A stretch of 64,000 nucleotides of DNA from Gloeophyllum trabeum ATCC 11539 (GCF_000344685.1 NW_006920418.1:1109714-1173713); one strand, 5' to 3'. Shown: positions 1 to 12,632, counted from the first letter of the stretch. Translations and numbers: made by a program. The notes: generated by a model from the letters alone, not told the origin.

Positions 1-2223
1 CCCATGACATCCTCGACGTTGAACGATTCGGGCTCAATAGGCGTCTGAAATCCTTGCTTACCACCCCATGTCATGTTTCTAGAGTATTGCGTGTGAATCC
101 GAACCTTTGTCAATCAGTACGCACGCGAACGCACTGTATGGCAATCCTCGTCCCCCCTGGCAACACCTGGAAGTCCTGAAGCGCGGACAATGAGCCAGAT
201 CATCTTGAACCTCCGATAACAGCCTACAAATAGTCCCTGGGCGATGACAGTCCTCGTGCTTCTTTCTATCACGGAAGGTAGGATACTGAGCGCCGATGGC
301 GTGGAGGTGTCTTGCCCGCCTGTGTACAGTCCTTCAGTCGTGCAGCCGACCCAATTCTTGTGAGGCGCATGGATTGCATCTTGGACCTATTACCCACGGT
401 AAGAGCTATACGATATGGGTCGTGGAAGACTGACATCCGTCCTGCAACAGGACAAGCTCAGTGTTACTATGGTGCACATAAGTGGGACGTATTTACCTAT
501 TGAAGTATATGAAGTCATCTTGTTCGTATGCGCTTGGTCCAACAACGCTCCCTATGCTAGTGTAAACTTCAGCGCTAAGTTATCGTTCTATCACTGACAA
601 GGTATAGGCCATGCGTTCGATACCCTGTATTTCGTGAATGCCGGGTTTATCCTGCCAACGAGCTGTAATCAGGCATCACACAACGGGATTGGTATAATGG
701 CTCACAGTTGCATTGCTGATGTTACTGCGTCGCGGATTTTGCACTGCGAAGGAATTTTCACTGTCCCGCCAGGCAGCGGTAGAGGTCCTGCCGGCGGGTA
801 AGTGGCGTAGGTATCCACATAGGTGGTATATCCGCAGGAATTTGAAGCTTGCTCGATATGGGACATGAACGTGCTGTTGAGCGGGAACAACGCTTGGTTC
901 TCCTGGTGACGGGTGATTAGCTATGCCCGCCAAGACTGTCTCATATCTATACCTTGACGAACCCGAAGGCAGGGATATCATATTCCACGACGTCGTGCGA
1001 GATGCTTGGATCTGATAGCCAGATGCCTTGCAGGTTCAAGTCGAGAATGCCGGGGTTTTCATATATATAATTCGCAATATAAGGAATATCTGGGCTCAGT
1101 CAGCCTGTGCAAACGCGGGAGATTGATCTTCTGGTACGAGGACTCACAAAATCCCGCAAACTGGGAATAAATGAAACATGGTATGTTCACCAGAGCACCG
1201 TGAGATAGGATGTCTGCTCACGCTTTCCCCAGTCAGATAGAAGTTGCTGCCGCTTAACTCGGTGAAAACAGCTAGAAATTGCTGGAGAAATCCAACGAGT
1301 TCTCTGGCTAAGTCACTGTCGTCAGCAATATCAGGCGTCCCCTCGCTGAAGCCTGTCTATAGCTGAGAGTTATTTATCCGCCGTCACAGGATCTTATACC
1401 GCGGCTTACGCCGACTGGTTGGTCCACCCAAATTACGTTCGCCAAGTTTGTCCATGACCAAGGATTTCTGTGATAGGTAAAACGTTTGATTTGAGCCAAG
1501 GTGAATCCGGAGACAAGACTAGCACTCGCTGTGTGGGTTGTGCTTGACCCCAGGACCATGCTGAGGCAAGTGTGTGTGTATGTGATGGGAGGGAGCGTGG
1601 TGCCGGATGAATACGTACAAATAGGTCCATTTTCTTGTAATAGACCTTCCAGAGATGAGCAGCCCGGCCCGCCTGGTGCAGTGGATCAGTCTCCTTGCTG
1701 CGCACAATAGCGGGAGGTATATCTCCACCATTGGTCCAGAAGATGAAGTCTTGGCTTCGCGACTCATTTACGGCAGGCCAAAACCTGCGTGAGGGTGAGC
1801 GAAGTCCGTAGGAACTAATTATTCGTTGATCTCACCAAAAGAATAGCTTGCGAGTCTCATTGGCGTTAGAGGATATGGGCAGGAGTCCGGCCCACGAGTC
1901 TCCGGGATCAAAGGTTACTATAGGTGATTGAGCGTGAGGAGCGGGTATCAGCAGGGTTAATAATGACCATTTGGAAGTGAAGTCCCTGATACATAGAATT
2001 GCTGGGCCTGCGGGTTACTAAATCTTGCGCTAGGAGCTAGACCTCCAGGTGCTGTACTAGTCACCGAAAGCAACGAATGAGGACGGAGGTAACCTTCACT
2101 AGAGTCGCCCGAAATGACCGGACGTTGCGCATCGAGTTTTTCTAGCAGCGCCATGGCCAGCACGGGGAGGCAACATAGGGCTATGAGCCAAGACGTGGCT
2201 GGTCGCATCGAAAGAGAGGGCAT
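1..2223 (-). CDS. Serine carboxypeptidase (peptidase S10), 3' end beyond the window
   Basis: A secreted acid carboxypeptidase removing C-terminal residues from peptides. The start at 2223 opens a hydrophobic signal peptide (WLIALCCLPVLAMAL), followed by the N-terminal block ARFSNPQAQQFYVSGTSLP. Splicing by eye gives, in order, DSWAGLLPISSNANETRKLF, the oxyanion-region motif GPGCSSLEG near 1650, NPWSWTNLANVIWVDQPVG near 1450, the nucleophile motif GES-FAG near 1190, IWLSDPSIS near 1020, WVGC near 330, and NMTWGGKQGFQTP at about 30-80. The catalytic Ser codon is the last codon before an intron. At least ten short introns are needed, and one has a weak donor, GTGGAG, inside the NGGPGC motif. No stop or frameshift is required, so the gene looks intact. 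The region after NVEDVMG lies beyond base 1, so the C-terminal His motif could not be checked. Family assignment is firm and the exon list is inferred. Confidence 0.9.
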
Positions 2224-4260
2224 AGTTGCGATGACCTGTACCAGCTCTGCGTCTTATGTACTATGTTAGGCTCGGTCATTTGGCTGCATCCGTGGGGGTC
2301 GCGAGGCAGGAAATGTATAGCGTTATCTGGCTTGTTCCTCGGCTTGATGCAACACTAAGGGACAGAGCATTCGAATAGCTTGCCGATGGTGGTGCTATAC
2401 CCTCCGCTGACAGCTTTGAGCTAAGAGCATATAACTCCGCCGGAAGATACAACACCGCGACAGGACAGAGATATCTGATATTATTAGAATGGGAGAATAG
2501 CATGTAGTCTCACTCACTTTATATATAGTTCAAAGGCAACGTGCAGCGTCCTCGCAAATTAACTACCAGGACACGCGCAAGGAGTATTGCATTGCCCTAT
2601 GATCAAATAGCGCTCTTACGTGCTAAGGCAACTCTCACCGAAGGACTTGATAATATACGAAGGCAGGCTGGAGTGTCAACCTAAGATCGGTAAGGCACGG
2701 TCATTTCCATTCGAGAACGCAGCAGCCGGCAGATGCGAGGCGCCTACTGTCCATTCAATACATATACACACTTCGGAATGTCGTCACAAGATCCTGGAAG
2801 GCTTGACAAGTGAGGGAAATGCACAGAGTCATGGTCCACTCAGAGTGAGCAGACCTCGACCACTGAGCTATCCCCGGTGCGACCGGGGTATGCAAGAGAT
2901 GAATTACAGAGGCAGCAATGGCACTATCAGTGACGACGGCCCTTTCCTGTCTCCTCTGGTAAGGGTGGAGTCCGGATGCGCTAGTACTCACGAGGCGGCA
3001 GCTAAGACCAAGTCAGAGGATGCCAGGAACGCGCAGCCTGATCCGACGGTCTGTCTTCCACCATATCGTGCGCTCTCCTCGGGAATTACCTACACATTCC
3101 GAAGAGAGAAAAAATGACCCATTTTCCGTGCTTGAGGCCAGAGCAACAACTTGTGATGCAGGTATCATTAGTTTTGTGAAGTCGTAACCGCGGGTATGCC
3201 CTACAGGAAATGCGCAGGACTCATAAAATTCCGTCTCGTAGTCGTCAGGGCTGACATTTACGCTCAGAAAAATACTATGGATTGAACGAATCGTGTGGAA
3301 CGGGACCATCGCAAGGCAAGCCAGTGGCAGGCAGAGCGCTGATCATGCATATGAGTGGCGCTGCCACTGCCCAGCGAGCGGCACATCGGTCCGGGTCCGT
3401 CGTGGCTGCACCGAAGCTCGCGCTCATGACCGTGCTTGTGGCAGCCCTTGCCAACTGTAATAGCTGTCCTCATCATCTCCTGGAACCTGGCCCAGCAATA
3501 ACAGTTAGTCACTCAGCGCAATGGTAGATTCGTCATGCAGGCGCAACCGAGCATGTGATTAAGTACAAGTCCTCGCTGGACTGGTGCTCGTATCCACGGC
3601 AGGTGAGTCTGCCGGGCATTCATGATTTGTGAATCGTCTAGTTGCGAATTTTTGAATCTCATTCCCACACATCCACAGCACCAACCATTAACTGGGGTCA
3701 GAACTTAGTCTTGCATGTTTATGGACTGCTGAGGGGCCAAGTTGTTTGACGGGACCGAGTCTCTTGTTTCCCCGCGTCCCGGACGGGGCCCCAGGCCTCC
3801 CAGGTTCCCCGCGTGCGGGATATCAGTTGCGCCTAGAGTCAATCACACCCATGATCCCTAACAGATCCCTTGGCCTTATCATGCCAGTCATCCCACCTCC
3901 CTGCATGCGCCTCTGAGCACTTTGAGTGGGTGTCGGGAGTTTGTCCGAGATTTTTCCAGGCACAAGTAATAACTCGGCTGTCTTTTCTACGTTTTCTGAC
4001 CCGCCTGCTGGAATGTCAGTACCCCAAGCAGGAACAAATCTCACAGGTATCCGGCGTTAGAGGACAACCTCCCCGTATTCCGGCCACAGCTACTTCTGTC
4101 AGCGACGAGCTTCCCGGTGATCGGGATATCAGCGTCAAACACAGTCTTTCGAACCACCAGTCTCATGTTACTCTTGCTACGACGAGCGGCTCTTCAGAGG
4201 TCTGGATGAACTGATACACCTGACCTCGAGCTCCGGTTCATCGGCCGCCTCGAATCCAGC
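2224..4260. other. Intergenic stretch without a recognisable gene
   Basis: Several short open frames exist on both strands, the longest a 165-codon plus frame at 2620-3117, but none has recognisable motifs or consistent splicing. A minus-strand patch near 4100-4150 (DADIPITGKLVADRSS) faintly recalls the region before the PERF motif of cytochrome P450s, but no heme-binding Cys motif follows. It may be decayed coding sequence. A GC-rich patch lies at 3770-3820. Confidence 0.4.
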
Positions 4261-4270
4261 ATATTTAATA
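4261..4270 (+). promoter_or_regulatory. TATA-like element of the GH3 beta-glucosidase gene
   Basis: The AT-only run atatttaata lies 51 bp before the ATG at 4322, within otherwise GC-rich sequence. It is a candidate core promoter element based on position and composition only. Confidence 0.4.
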
Positions 4271-4321
4271 TGTGAAGCTCGAGCGATTCCTTCGCCATCT
4301 CGCCGCCCGAGCACAAGCCAG

Positions 4322-6832
4322 ATGTTTTTCGCTTCCTACCAGGTCCTTTGCCTGACCTTACTCGTCTCTAGAAGCGTCGCCCAATCATGGGACAGTGGTA
4401 ATTATTCGTTCAGTCCCCCCGTCTATCCTTCCCGTAAGTATCCCTTACTACGATTCACGACTTACGCCTATTGCGGACCAGATACCTCTGCTGTCCCGAC
4501 CTTTCATGTTTCGTGTTCCCTGGTGGACCTATCTCCAACAACGTACTGACGATCTCTACGCACAGCTCACGCTACCGGCGCGGGGGATTGGAAGGCCGCT
4601 TTTGCGAGAGCCGACAGCTTCGTGTCTCAACTAACCCTCGAGGAGAAAGCTGAGATGGTGACTGGTACCCCTGGTCCCTGTGTCGGAAACATCCCTCCGA
4701 TTCCTCGTCTCGGCTTCAACGGCTTATGTATACAGGACGGTCCCCTAGCGATCCGTCAGGCGGACTACGCCAGCGTATTCCCGGCTGGAATCGCCGCTGC
4801 TGCGTCCTGGGATCGGGATCTTATTCGTCAGAGGGGGGTCCAGATGGGCGAGGAGTTCAGAGGCAAGGGCGCGCATGTTGTACTGGGCCCCGTTGCAGGC
4901 CCGTTGGGACGGAGTGCGTTGGGCGGGCGGAATTGGGAAGGCTTCTCTCCCGATCCATACTTGACCGGTGTCGCCATGGAGCATACCATCAAAGGCATAC
5001 AGTCCGCAGGTGTCCAGGCGTGCGCGAAGCATTACATCGGGAACGAGCAGGAGACACAGCGTGTTCCGAGCGTCGGCGCGGATAATTCTACTATCGAGGC
5101 CTACTCGTCTAACATTGATGACAGAGCCTTCCACGAGCTTTACTCCTGGCCATTCGCTGACTCCGTCCGGGCAGGAGTAGCCAGCGTCATGTGCAGTTAC
5201 AACCGCCTGAACCAGTCCTATGGGTGCCAGAACTCGAAGACGCTCAACGGCGTCCTGAAAACGGAATTTGGTTTCCAGGGATATGTTATGTCGGATTGGG
5301 GTGCAACACTATCGGGTGTTCCAGCTATCGAGGCGGGCTTGGACATGAACATGCCCGGCGGTATAGCCTTCACGTCTGCTACCCCCTCCTACTTCGGCGC
5401 CAACATCACGATCGCTGTTCAGAACGGCACCCTTTCCGAGTCTCGGGTAGACGACATGATACGCCGAGTCCTCACCCCTTATTTCTATCTCAACCAGGAC
5501 AAGGGGTATCCCACTGTCGATCCTTCCTCTGCCGGCCTGAACGCACTCTTCCCGCAGAGCAATTGGGTGTACCACTTCGATTTGAATGGGACGACAAATC
5601 GTGATGTGCGAGACGACCACGCTGCCCTCATCCGCGAACTTGGCTCTGCTGCAGTCGTTCTGCTGAAGAACACCAATAACGCTCTGCCCTTGAAGAAACC
5701 ACAGCACATCGGCGTATTCGGCAACGACGCCGGCGACCTCACCAACTCTCTGTACTTCTTCATCGGAAACTTCGGCGGGCAGTATGAGTATGGTACGCAG
5801 CCGGTGGGTGGCGGCTCTGGTACAGGCAGGTTGTCGTATGTTGTGCCTCCTCTAGACGCGATCAAGGCTAGAGCTAGGAAGGACGGAGCTTTGGTTCAGT
5901 ACATCTTGAATAACACTATGGCTTCGACCGACCTGACAACTCTGTGGCCTCCCGCGCAGGAGCTAGACGTCTGCTTGGTGTTCCTGAAGACTTGGGCCAC
6001 GGAGAATTTTGATCGTAGTTCGTTGGAGGTCGACTGGGATGGTAATGCGGTAGTAGAGAACGTGGCGAACAACTGCAGCAACACTGTAGTCATCTCTCAT
6101 TCCGGTGGTGTTAACACTCTGCCCTTCGCATCCCATTCGAATGTCACTGCCATCCTTGCTGCTCACTATCCCGGCGAGGAGTCTGGGAACTCCATCGTCG
6201 ACATCTTGTATGGCGACGTCAATCCCTCGGGCAAGCTCCCTTACACGATCGCCTATAACGAGAGCGACTATAACGCGCCCATCCTGAACGTTACGAACCC
6301 GGGGCCGAACGATTGGCAATTGAATTACACCGAGTCGCTCCTCATCGACTACCGCTACTTCGACTATAACAACAAGTCCGTGCTCTACGAGTTCGGATAT
6401 GGCTTGTCCTACACCAATTTCTCATTGTCGGGTCTTGCAGTCAAGAAGGTCTCCAGTGGTGACCTGACGGCGCTGCCGCCTCCGGTGAAGGTTGTCCCCG
6501 GAGGCAACCCTTCGCTGTGGGAGCCCGTTCTGAAGGTGTCGACCAAGGTCAGCAATACGGGCGCAGTCAAGGGTGCTACGGTTCCGCAGCTTTATCTCAC
6601 CTTCCCCGCGACTGTTCCCTCTGGGACGCCGCTGAGGCAGCTGCGAGGATTCGAGAAGGTGAATCTGAGTCCGGGGGAGAGCTCTTCAGTTCAGTTCCTC
6701 CTGACGAGGCGGGATATTAGCTATTGGGACGTAGAGGCGCAGCAGTGGAGGATCCCTGAGGGTGGACTGACGCTCAGCGTGGGCTTCAGCAGTCGGGATA
6801 TCAAGCACACCACGACCGTGCGTGCGCTGTGA
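4322..6832 (+). CDS. Secreted beta-glucosidase, glycoside hydrolase family 3
   Basis: Hydrolyses beta-glucosides such as cellobiose to glucose outside the cell. Exon 1 is 4322-4433 and exon 2 is 4566-6832, joined at YPS-P-HATGAGDW, giving 792 residues, normal for fungal GH3. The 132-nt intron starts GTAAGT and ends ACAG. Residues 1-20 are a signal peptide (SYQVLCLTLLVSRSVAQ). The GH3 N domain carries KHYIGNEQE and the nucleophile Asp in GYVMSDWGA near residue 240. The C domain begins around LPLKKPQHIGVFG, and a fibronectin-III-like tail contains RQLRGFEKVNLSPGES. Many N-X-S/T sites fit secretion. A second GH3 gene, a beta-xylosidase, lies about 16 kb downstream on the same strand but is not a close copy. 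All landmark motifs are present. Confidence 0.95.
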
Positions 6833-7155
6833 TGAGAAGTACAGACTTCACGACGACGAGTAGCACGCTTCTTCGAGGGCATACGAATGGCGTGGAAATT
6901 GTTTCATGCTTACGATTGCGAAACGACCTGGTCCTTGCTAGTATCTTATTCTTATATCACTATTTTACGAATCCTTACCGATGTCAGTGACATGTCCATC
7001 CTTGGCGTGTTACCTTGTTCATTAGCAAACCAATATAGCACACCGTACATTCTGCAATGAGATGCGATCGACCCAAATAGACCCGGAACTGCCCCAACAG
7101 CTTCCACATCGGCAATAAACCGCAGCTATGCCATCACACCTGTACCAATGGCGAG
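6833..7155. other. Short convergent intergenic spacer
   Basis: Lies between the stop of the plus-strand beta-glucosidase and the stop of the minus-strand FAD oxidoreductase. It should hold both 3' untranslated regions. No repeat or RNA gene is seen. Confidence 0.5.
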
Positions 7156-8760
7156 TTATACTGTACCATGAAGTGAGCAGACAATCCCGCATCTTATGGG
7201 GCACGATGAGTGACGCACCTCTTGTCTGAAACCCTTACACCAGGCCGGTAGCCCATACTCGTACAACATCGACGCTATGCGAGAGTTCCATACCCAGCGA
7301 CCAATGGCGCCGCCACCGTAGTGGCTTCCTATTGAGAAGAGGTATACGGGGGCAGACGCCGGGTTGTATGGTTTGACGGGCCGCCCATATACGAGGTTGA
7401 CGATGCTCTGCAGTGTGGGGACGAAGATGGGACATGAGCTGCAACAAGGTGGTGCGCGGTAGCACCGTGACTGACCTGCGCAGCGTATAAGCCCTGCCTG
7501 AAAGCTGATCGTGCACTCTTCTGCTCCTAAAGTTGTGTATCATGTGTATGTGGTTCTATTTGTAGCAGGACATCGGACTTGCCTTGACGTCGGACACATC
7601 GCCGACCACAAAGATCCTAGAACTGACGTCCGAGCTATCTGATAGAGGCAGTACAGATTTTTCCGGACTCGGCGTGTGTGAGAGCTGAAGGGTGGGAGTA
7701 ACATGCACTAGCCCATTCGTAGCCGAGATAGATCCTGGTGCCAAGTCTTGCATGAGGGACGAGTTGGCTTGATTTCCTATGGCAACGAATATGAAGTCGA
7801 TTCCTGGGATCGGGAGTTTTAACGTCTATTCACTGCCCGATCACAAACGCAGGAGAGAACAGAATACCTTCAATGGACTGTCCAGATTGAAGAGGCACTG
7901 AGCACTTTTTGCACGGCCCAGTGACCATATCTCTGGCACCGACAACTCTCTCGCTTAGCCGGACCTCGACTCCAATCGTCCGCAGACTCTCCAACGTCTT
8001 CTTTGCCAGGGATACCGGTACACCTTCTTCGAACATCGTTTCAGGAGTCCGCGAAACTATCAGCACAACTCGCTTGTCCTGGAAGTGACTGGCAACATCT
8101 CCGGCAAACTCAATTCCAGCCAGCCCTCCACCAATAACGAGCACCGATGAGGATTTGGAAAGAGCGTCCTGAAATTGAGCGAACTGGGAGAGGGAGGCTC
8201 TGAGGCTTGGATCGGACGTGCGGCATGGGTATTGATAAGATGCACCCTAGGACAAGAAGACACCATTAGGAACGAGAAAATGTGGAGACAGAGGAGTCTC
8301 ACGGTTGCGATAATACAATAATCGAAAGCAACTTCGGTTGTTGCCTCACTTTGTGGCTTGGATCTTTCCAAGATGACGGACTGCGTATTCAGCTGCACAA
8401 CTGCAGTCTTGGGCAAAATTGAAGCTTCACATTTACCAGACGAACTGGGCAGGCGGAGGAACGTAAGATAAATTAACATGGAACTCAGGTCACACACCTT
8501 CCCACCACTGGCAGGTGGTCCAGTTCTGCAAAGCAGTGTTTCTCGTACCCCGCCTCCACTGTGGCACGCAGAGCGGGGATTGGAAAGAATGCATACTCGT
8601 TCCTCTCTATTCCCACAAGATGCCAACCAGAGGGCAGCGCACCCCGAAGGTAGTTGAAAGCTTTGACGCCAGCGATGCCCAAGCCGACCACGACGACCGT
8701 GCCTTCTGGCTGAGCCGGCCTGCTGAAACGGTCGCGAAGAAGAGAAATAATTAGGCCCAT
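7156..8760 (-). CDS. AIF/NDH2-like FAD-dependent pyridine nucleotide-disulphide oxidoreductase
   Basis: Likely an NAD(P)H-dependent flavoprotein of the AIF/AMID (ferroptosis-suppressor-like) group that passes electrons to quinones or similar acceptors. The start at 8760 is followed by the FAD Rossmann motif VVVVGLGIAGVKAFNYLRGA. The second, NAD(P)-binding motif LVIGGGLAGIEFAGDVASHF lies near 8110-8145, and the C-terminal FAD signature IFVVGDVSDV near 7600. The last exon encodes LFSIGSHYGGGAIGRWVW and ends at the TAA at 7156-7158. Four or more short introns are needed. No signal peptide or strong mitochondrial presequence is visible. The exact electron acceptor cannot be read from sequence. 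The upstream gene is also on the minus strand but nearly 1 kb away. Confidence 0.85.
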
Positions 8761-9752
8761 TGTGCGAACGAAGATCAGTTAGGGCTGTTTTATATATTAA
8801 TTCGGCCATTCTGCTTATGTGTCCATGCGGCTGAAATGCAGCGTACCGGGCGGAAGTGGTGGCGTAAGTGATCTTATCAGATAACTCAGGACCGACGGTT
8901 ATCTAATCTGGTTAGTCCCAGCTTCGATCTTCAGATCGCATCTCAGAATCTCAGACTCAGAACTCACCAGTCGCACTGTGGCCGCTGTACTCTCAATCTG
9001 TCATTGACCCTCCTTGTGCGAATGAAAGGATTTGAACTAATTTTCCTCTTCTCGTACCGGGTTATATGAAGCTAAAACAAGGGGAGAATCCGTCATATAG
9101 CACATTAAGCGGAATATGTACCGCGTACGGTAACTATGCAGCGCTTCCCCGCAAGGATTACATCCACGAGTTCTCGGCCCTTTGCGTGAGCGTTTACTAG
9201 GGGACTTGGAGGGTACGGTCTTCTCTAACGCACTAGTGCACTAGTAAATATTAGAGCATATTCGGTAGGGTAATTACCACAGATTCTTATTCCTAGAATA
9301 GTGTCACGCTTAACGGGGTTGCATGTCGTGGCCGGAAGTGAGGTTTAGTGAGGCTTGTAGGCTCGGGAAACAGAGTGGACAAATGGACTGTAGCCGAATA
9401 GCAGTGACCGACAGATCGACTGGGAATCCGCGCTGATGATGCCCAGGTATCAGAATCATTGGAGACCCGCACATCGATGTTTTGAGTCCCTGCTGTTTAG
9501 TTTACACGCCGAAATCCTCTGTAATGCGGGACGGCTCCTTCGATCGAATATCCGCATGTCCCGCCTTGTCGACGTGACCCAATACCACATCCTTGATCTG
9601 TATCGTACCCCGTCTCTGACTATCCTGACTGTCTTGAGGCTGTGAACCGCGCACCAAGTGTAGTGGAATGCCTCCTATCTCCGAAGTGCTGAATACTGAG
9701 TTAGGAGTCATTGCCGTGCCCCTACGAACCCTGATTATTATCAGATTGAAAG
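8761..9752. other. Intergenic, no gene seen
   Basis: No supported coding sequence in about 1 kb. It should contain the oxidoreductase promoter and the 3' end of the membrane-protein gene. A small palindrome, ctagtgcactag, occurs near 9233-9244. Confidence 0.4.
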
Positions 9753-10974
9753 CTATGCCCTAGACGAGTCCCGCGGGATCGCATCGTGAGTATCTGACGA
9801 GCTGGGAAGTGACAAATTCATACGTACTATGACCTGGACGAGCTACATTGCGACGACAGAAGTGAGCATACGGAGCAAGATACAGCAAGGGAGTATATTA
9901 ACGTACCACGGAGGAAAAGAGGAATTGTGTAGCACTGTTGGCAAGAGTAGAACCAAAGAGAGCGATGATACAGGCAGTGTATATGAGGCCAGAGTCAATC
10001 ACGACGCGAACAATATGCGTGAGGCGAGCAGGATGGAGAGCGCTGGAAGCGACTTGGGTGTTCACCCTCCATATCTTGTGGACAATGAGTGCTTCCAATT
10101 GTGCATCAGTTACTGTTTCATCGGCAAGTACGATGGACACGCACATGTACATAATATGTTCACCGTGAAGGTAATCGAGAGAAAGCCATCCATCCAATGC
10201 TCCAGTCGCCGTTGGGCCTCACTGGGGACGACATGTTGCGTAGAAGCTACCATCCACAACGTAGTGCAACCGATAGCTTTGTGGTCATTCAGTACGACCG
10301 TCATTCGAGCCTATGCACTGGTATCGTACCTGTAGTTGCAAACCACAGAAGTAACGGGAGAACGACGATCCTCCAAGACTTGTCCCATACGATATGTGCA
10401 CGATATATCTACTCGAGTTGGAACATTTGAGCAACAGATATATAAATTTGTTCTCACCAACAAGGCATCTGCTAGGATAGTCTCCGTAACGTAGATGACC
10501 GATTGCATGATGGTCTCCCAATAAGCCAAGTCGAAGAAAGCAAGATTGGCGCCGGGTATCCCGAGGTATACTTTGATAGCATTGAGATTGTATCGGAGGC
10601 CAAGGGCAACTGTCCCCGGGCGCCGAGAACTGGTTAGTCCTACTCGAATACGCGGCTCGAAAATCTGCACTTACGATGGAAAGTCGAGAGGAAGATCAAA
10701 AACAGGGCACCCGAGAGCATAGTCCAATGAATGCTACCCGGAAATTTCCATTTCATGTCCCGCGAGAGGAGCAACTCTCGCAGACAAAGGCCGCATGTGA
10801 TGACATGGGCTCCTAAATGATTGATGCACAGCTCAACAATTAGTATGTACCACGGCTCCATAGCTGCTTACCGTAAAAGATCGACTCTCCGAATAGAGCG
10901 ATCAGTTCCCCTTTTTCGACTAGCCATGCTTGCGCAGCTGCCGCTGCCGCCGCTGCTCCTGGGATTTGTGACAT
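9753..10974 (-). CDS. Multi-pass membrane protein of a basidiomycete-expanded family (DUF6534/6533-like), unknown function
   Basis: The start at 10974 gives MSQIPG followed by an alanine run, then AWLVEKGELIALFGESIFYG joined across a 5' intron to AHVITCGLCLRELLLSRDM. Later exons give FPGSIHWTMLSGALFLIFLS, LAYWETIMQSVIYVTETILA, HIVRVVIDSGLIYTACIIAL and a final exon with LVQVIVRMNLSL, ending at the TAG at 9753-9755. The layout of about seven hydrophobic segments, the VIDSGLIYTACII-type sixth segment and the IIVRxxLGL-like last segment match the large families of orphan membrane proteins common in Agaricomycetes. Five or more introns are inferred. No ligand or catalytic motif is visible. DUF number assignment is from memory of the pattern and is tentative. 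Confidence 0.65.
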
Positions 10975-12489
10975 TGTATATGAGCCTTTGAATGAACGCG
11001 TGTTGGACTCTATGGACAGCCAGACCAGCTCCCTTTATACTCTCTGTGGCAGTCGGTACATCACCCCTATGCTAGTGATGCTGATGGTCCACGAGTGAGC
11101 CTCAGCGAGAGGGTTTGATGAAGCCCGGCTTGATTGACAGCTTTCGCCACTATCATGGCACTTGGAACAGTACACCTGCTCGAGTAATCTTATGGTACTT
11201 CGCGGATCTCCTACGGACAGATGGGGCGGTACAACTTGACCTCTGCACTGGGTAACGTGTGCTGAATCTAGAATGGCATGTGGGTAAAGCAGTCAGGTAT
11301 TTGAACCGCACAATAGATATAGAGCTTAGGATCTCATATAATACCAGAACAGCCTCAGGTGATGTGATACTGATCATCTTACCAAGGAGAAGTTAGAACC
11401 AAGGACGAACTGATGCTTGGTTGATCACGAGGCGCTAACCATAGCCTCTGCTATCACGTACCATCTCAAGCACTCCACCGAGACTAAAATTGGATTGAAT
11501 GAGGCGCTTCTCTTGCTTATACATCATGTTACATGAGAATGGATACTGTGTCGGCGTTAAATCTGCTTGTAGGATTGGTTAAACACAAGCGGCGACGCGG
11601 AATCAACAGTTATCCGGACCACTGCAGATCAATAGCCTCGCTAAAGGGTGGGCCCGGTGGGGAACATCCAGAGAAACCGGACAACAGCCACCACTTGCCT
11701 AAATACGAGATAGAACACGAGATGATCACTTCAGAACACACGGTAGTGCATAGGACATCTACCGACAGAGTGATACCCATCCTGCTCAGAGCCAGACTCA
11801 GCCTCGGCCTGAGCGGTAGGAGTCCGTGCAGCTGAGGAGATACGGGTTGACTAATTGTCGGGAGATCCACGCTGTGTATAATCCTTTCTGTAGTGGCACA
11901 CTTCAAGACTAAGAATATTCACTCGAAGCAGCACCAGGGAAATATATGTCTTGTGACAAGTGAACGACTACTCACGTGGAGAGTACAGCGACATCTTATT
12001 TTGCACTGGAGTGACTGATATGCCTTGCATATGCCTGGGCCCTGGATTCCGCATCGACCATTGAGGAACCTGCGACCGACGACTTCGACCTCGATAGCCT
12101 GAGGATGATCTTCCGGTTGGTTCGAGGTACGCCTGAGGCGCGCATCATGCTACCAATGAACGACATGGTCTTCTCCGCCTAGTCTTCCCCAATAAATTAG
12201 AGGAATGGGAAAAGATTAAGGACTAAAAAGCCCCTAACAGAACGCGAAGCCTCAATACACCGTAATGCAGAGCGGCCTGAATATGACTCGACCAAAGGCC
12301 CAAGATAACCGATTATGTGAGTTCTCACCACCCCATTGGCACCTATCCTTTCAGCCATTCGAACTGCGGAGGCCGTCCCTCATTCCCTCAGGCTTGGAGT
12401 GGCTGGATGTCCGGGATAGAAAGGCTGGCATACATGGTGAATGCTCGTGAAGAACTGACCGGGCCGGCTAAGGGCCCCTAACCTTGACA
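10975..12489. other. Gene-poor stretch with possible transposon debris
   Basis: No intact gene is seen. The part at 11150-11400 may derive from a retroelement (separate entry). Remaining frames are short and lack motifs. Confidence 0.4.
11260..11400 (+). mobile_element. Possible Ty1/copia RNase-H-region remnant
   Basis: The plus-strand frame reads EWHVGKAVRYLNRTIDIELR followed by ISYNTRTASGDVILI. The block resembles the copia stretch of the type HWxAVKRxLRYLxGTxDxGL between reverse transcriptase and RNase H. The expected GYSDADWA motif is not seen directly after it, and no LTRs were found, so this is at most a decayed fragment. Confidence 0.25.
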
Positions 12490-12632
12490 GCGTACTGCCA
12501 CTTCGGGAGTTGCAGTATTTAGGGCCGGCCAGACGATTGTACGAAAGGTAGTTTCCAGCCAATTAGAGCCCGCGGAATTCCCTTTCGTACAATCTTTTGC
12601 CCGCCCCTAAAGACTGCAAGTGCCGCAGTGTG
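12490..12632. repeat. Foldback (inverted repeat) element, MITE-like
   Basis: Two arms of about 60-70 bp face each other across a short spacer. The core is a perfect 14-bp inverted repeat, GATTGTACGAAAGG at 12535-12548 and its complement at 12581-12594. Outer arms pair imperfectly (ttgcagtatttagggccgg against the complement of the 12600-12625 segment). It lies 190 bp beyond the 3' end of the MDR dehydrogenase gene. No coding capacity. Confidence 0.7.

Noticed and set aside
2845..2925. Minus-strand sequence resembling the start of a tRNA (GGGGATAGCTCAGTGGTCGAG)
   Set aside because: No anticodon arm, no GGTTCGANNCC-type T arm and no acceptor pairing follow at the right distance.
3823..4150. Possible cytochrome P450 fragment on the minus strand
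   Set aside because: Only one weak patch resembles a P450; no ExxR, PERF or heme-Cys motif could be found around it.
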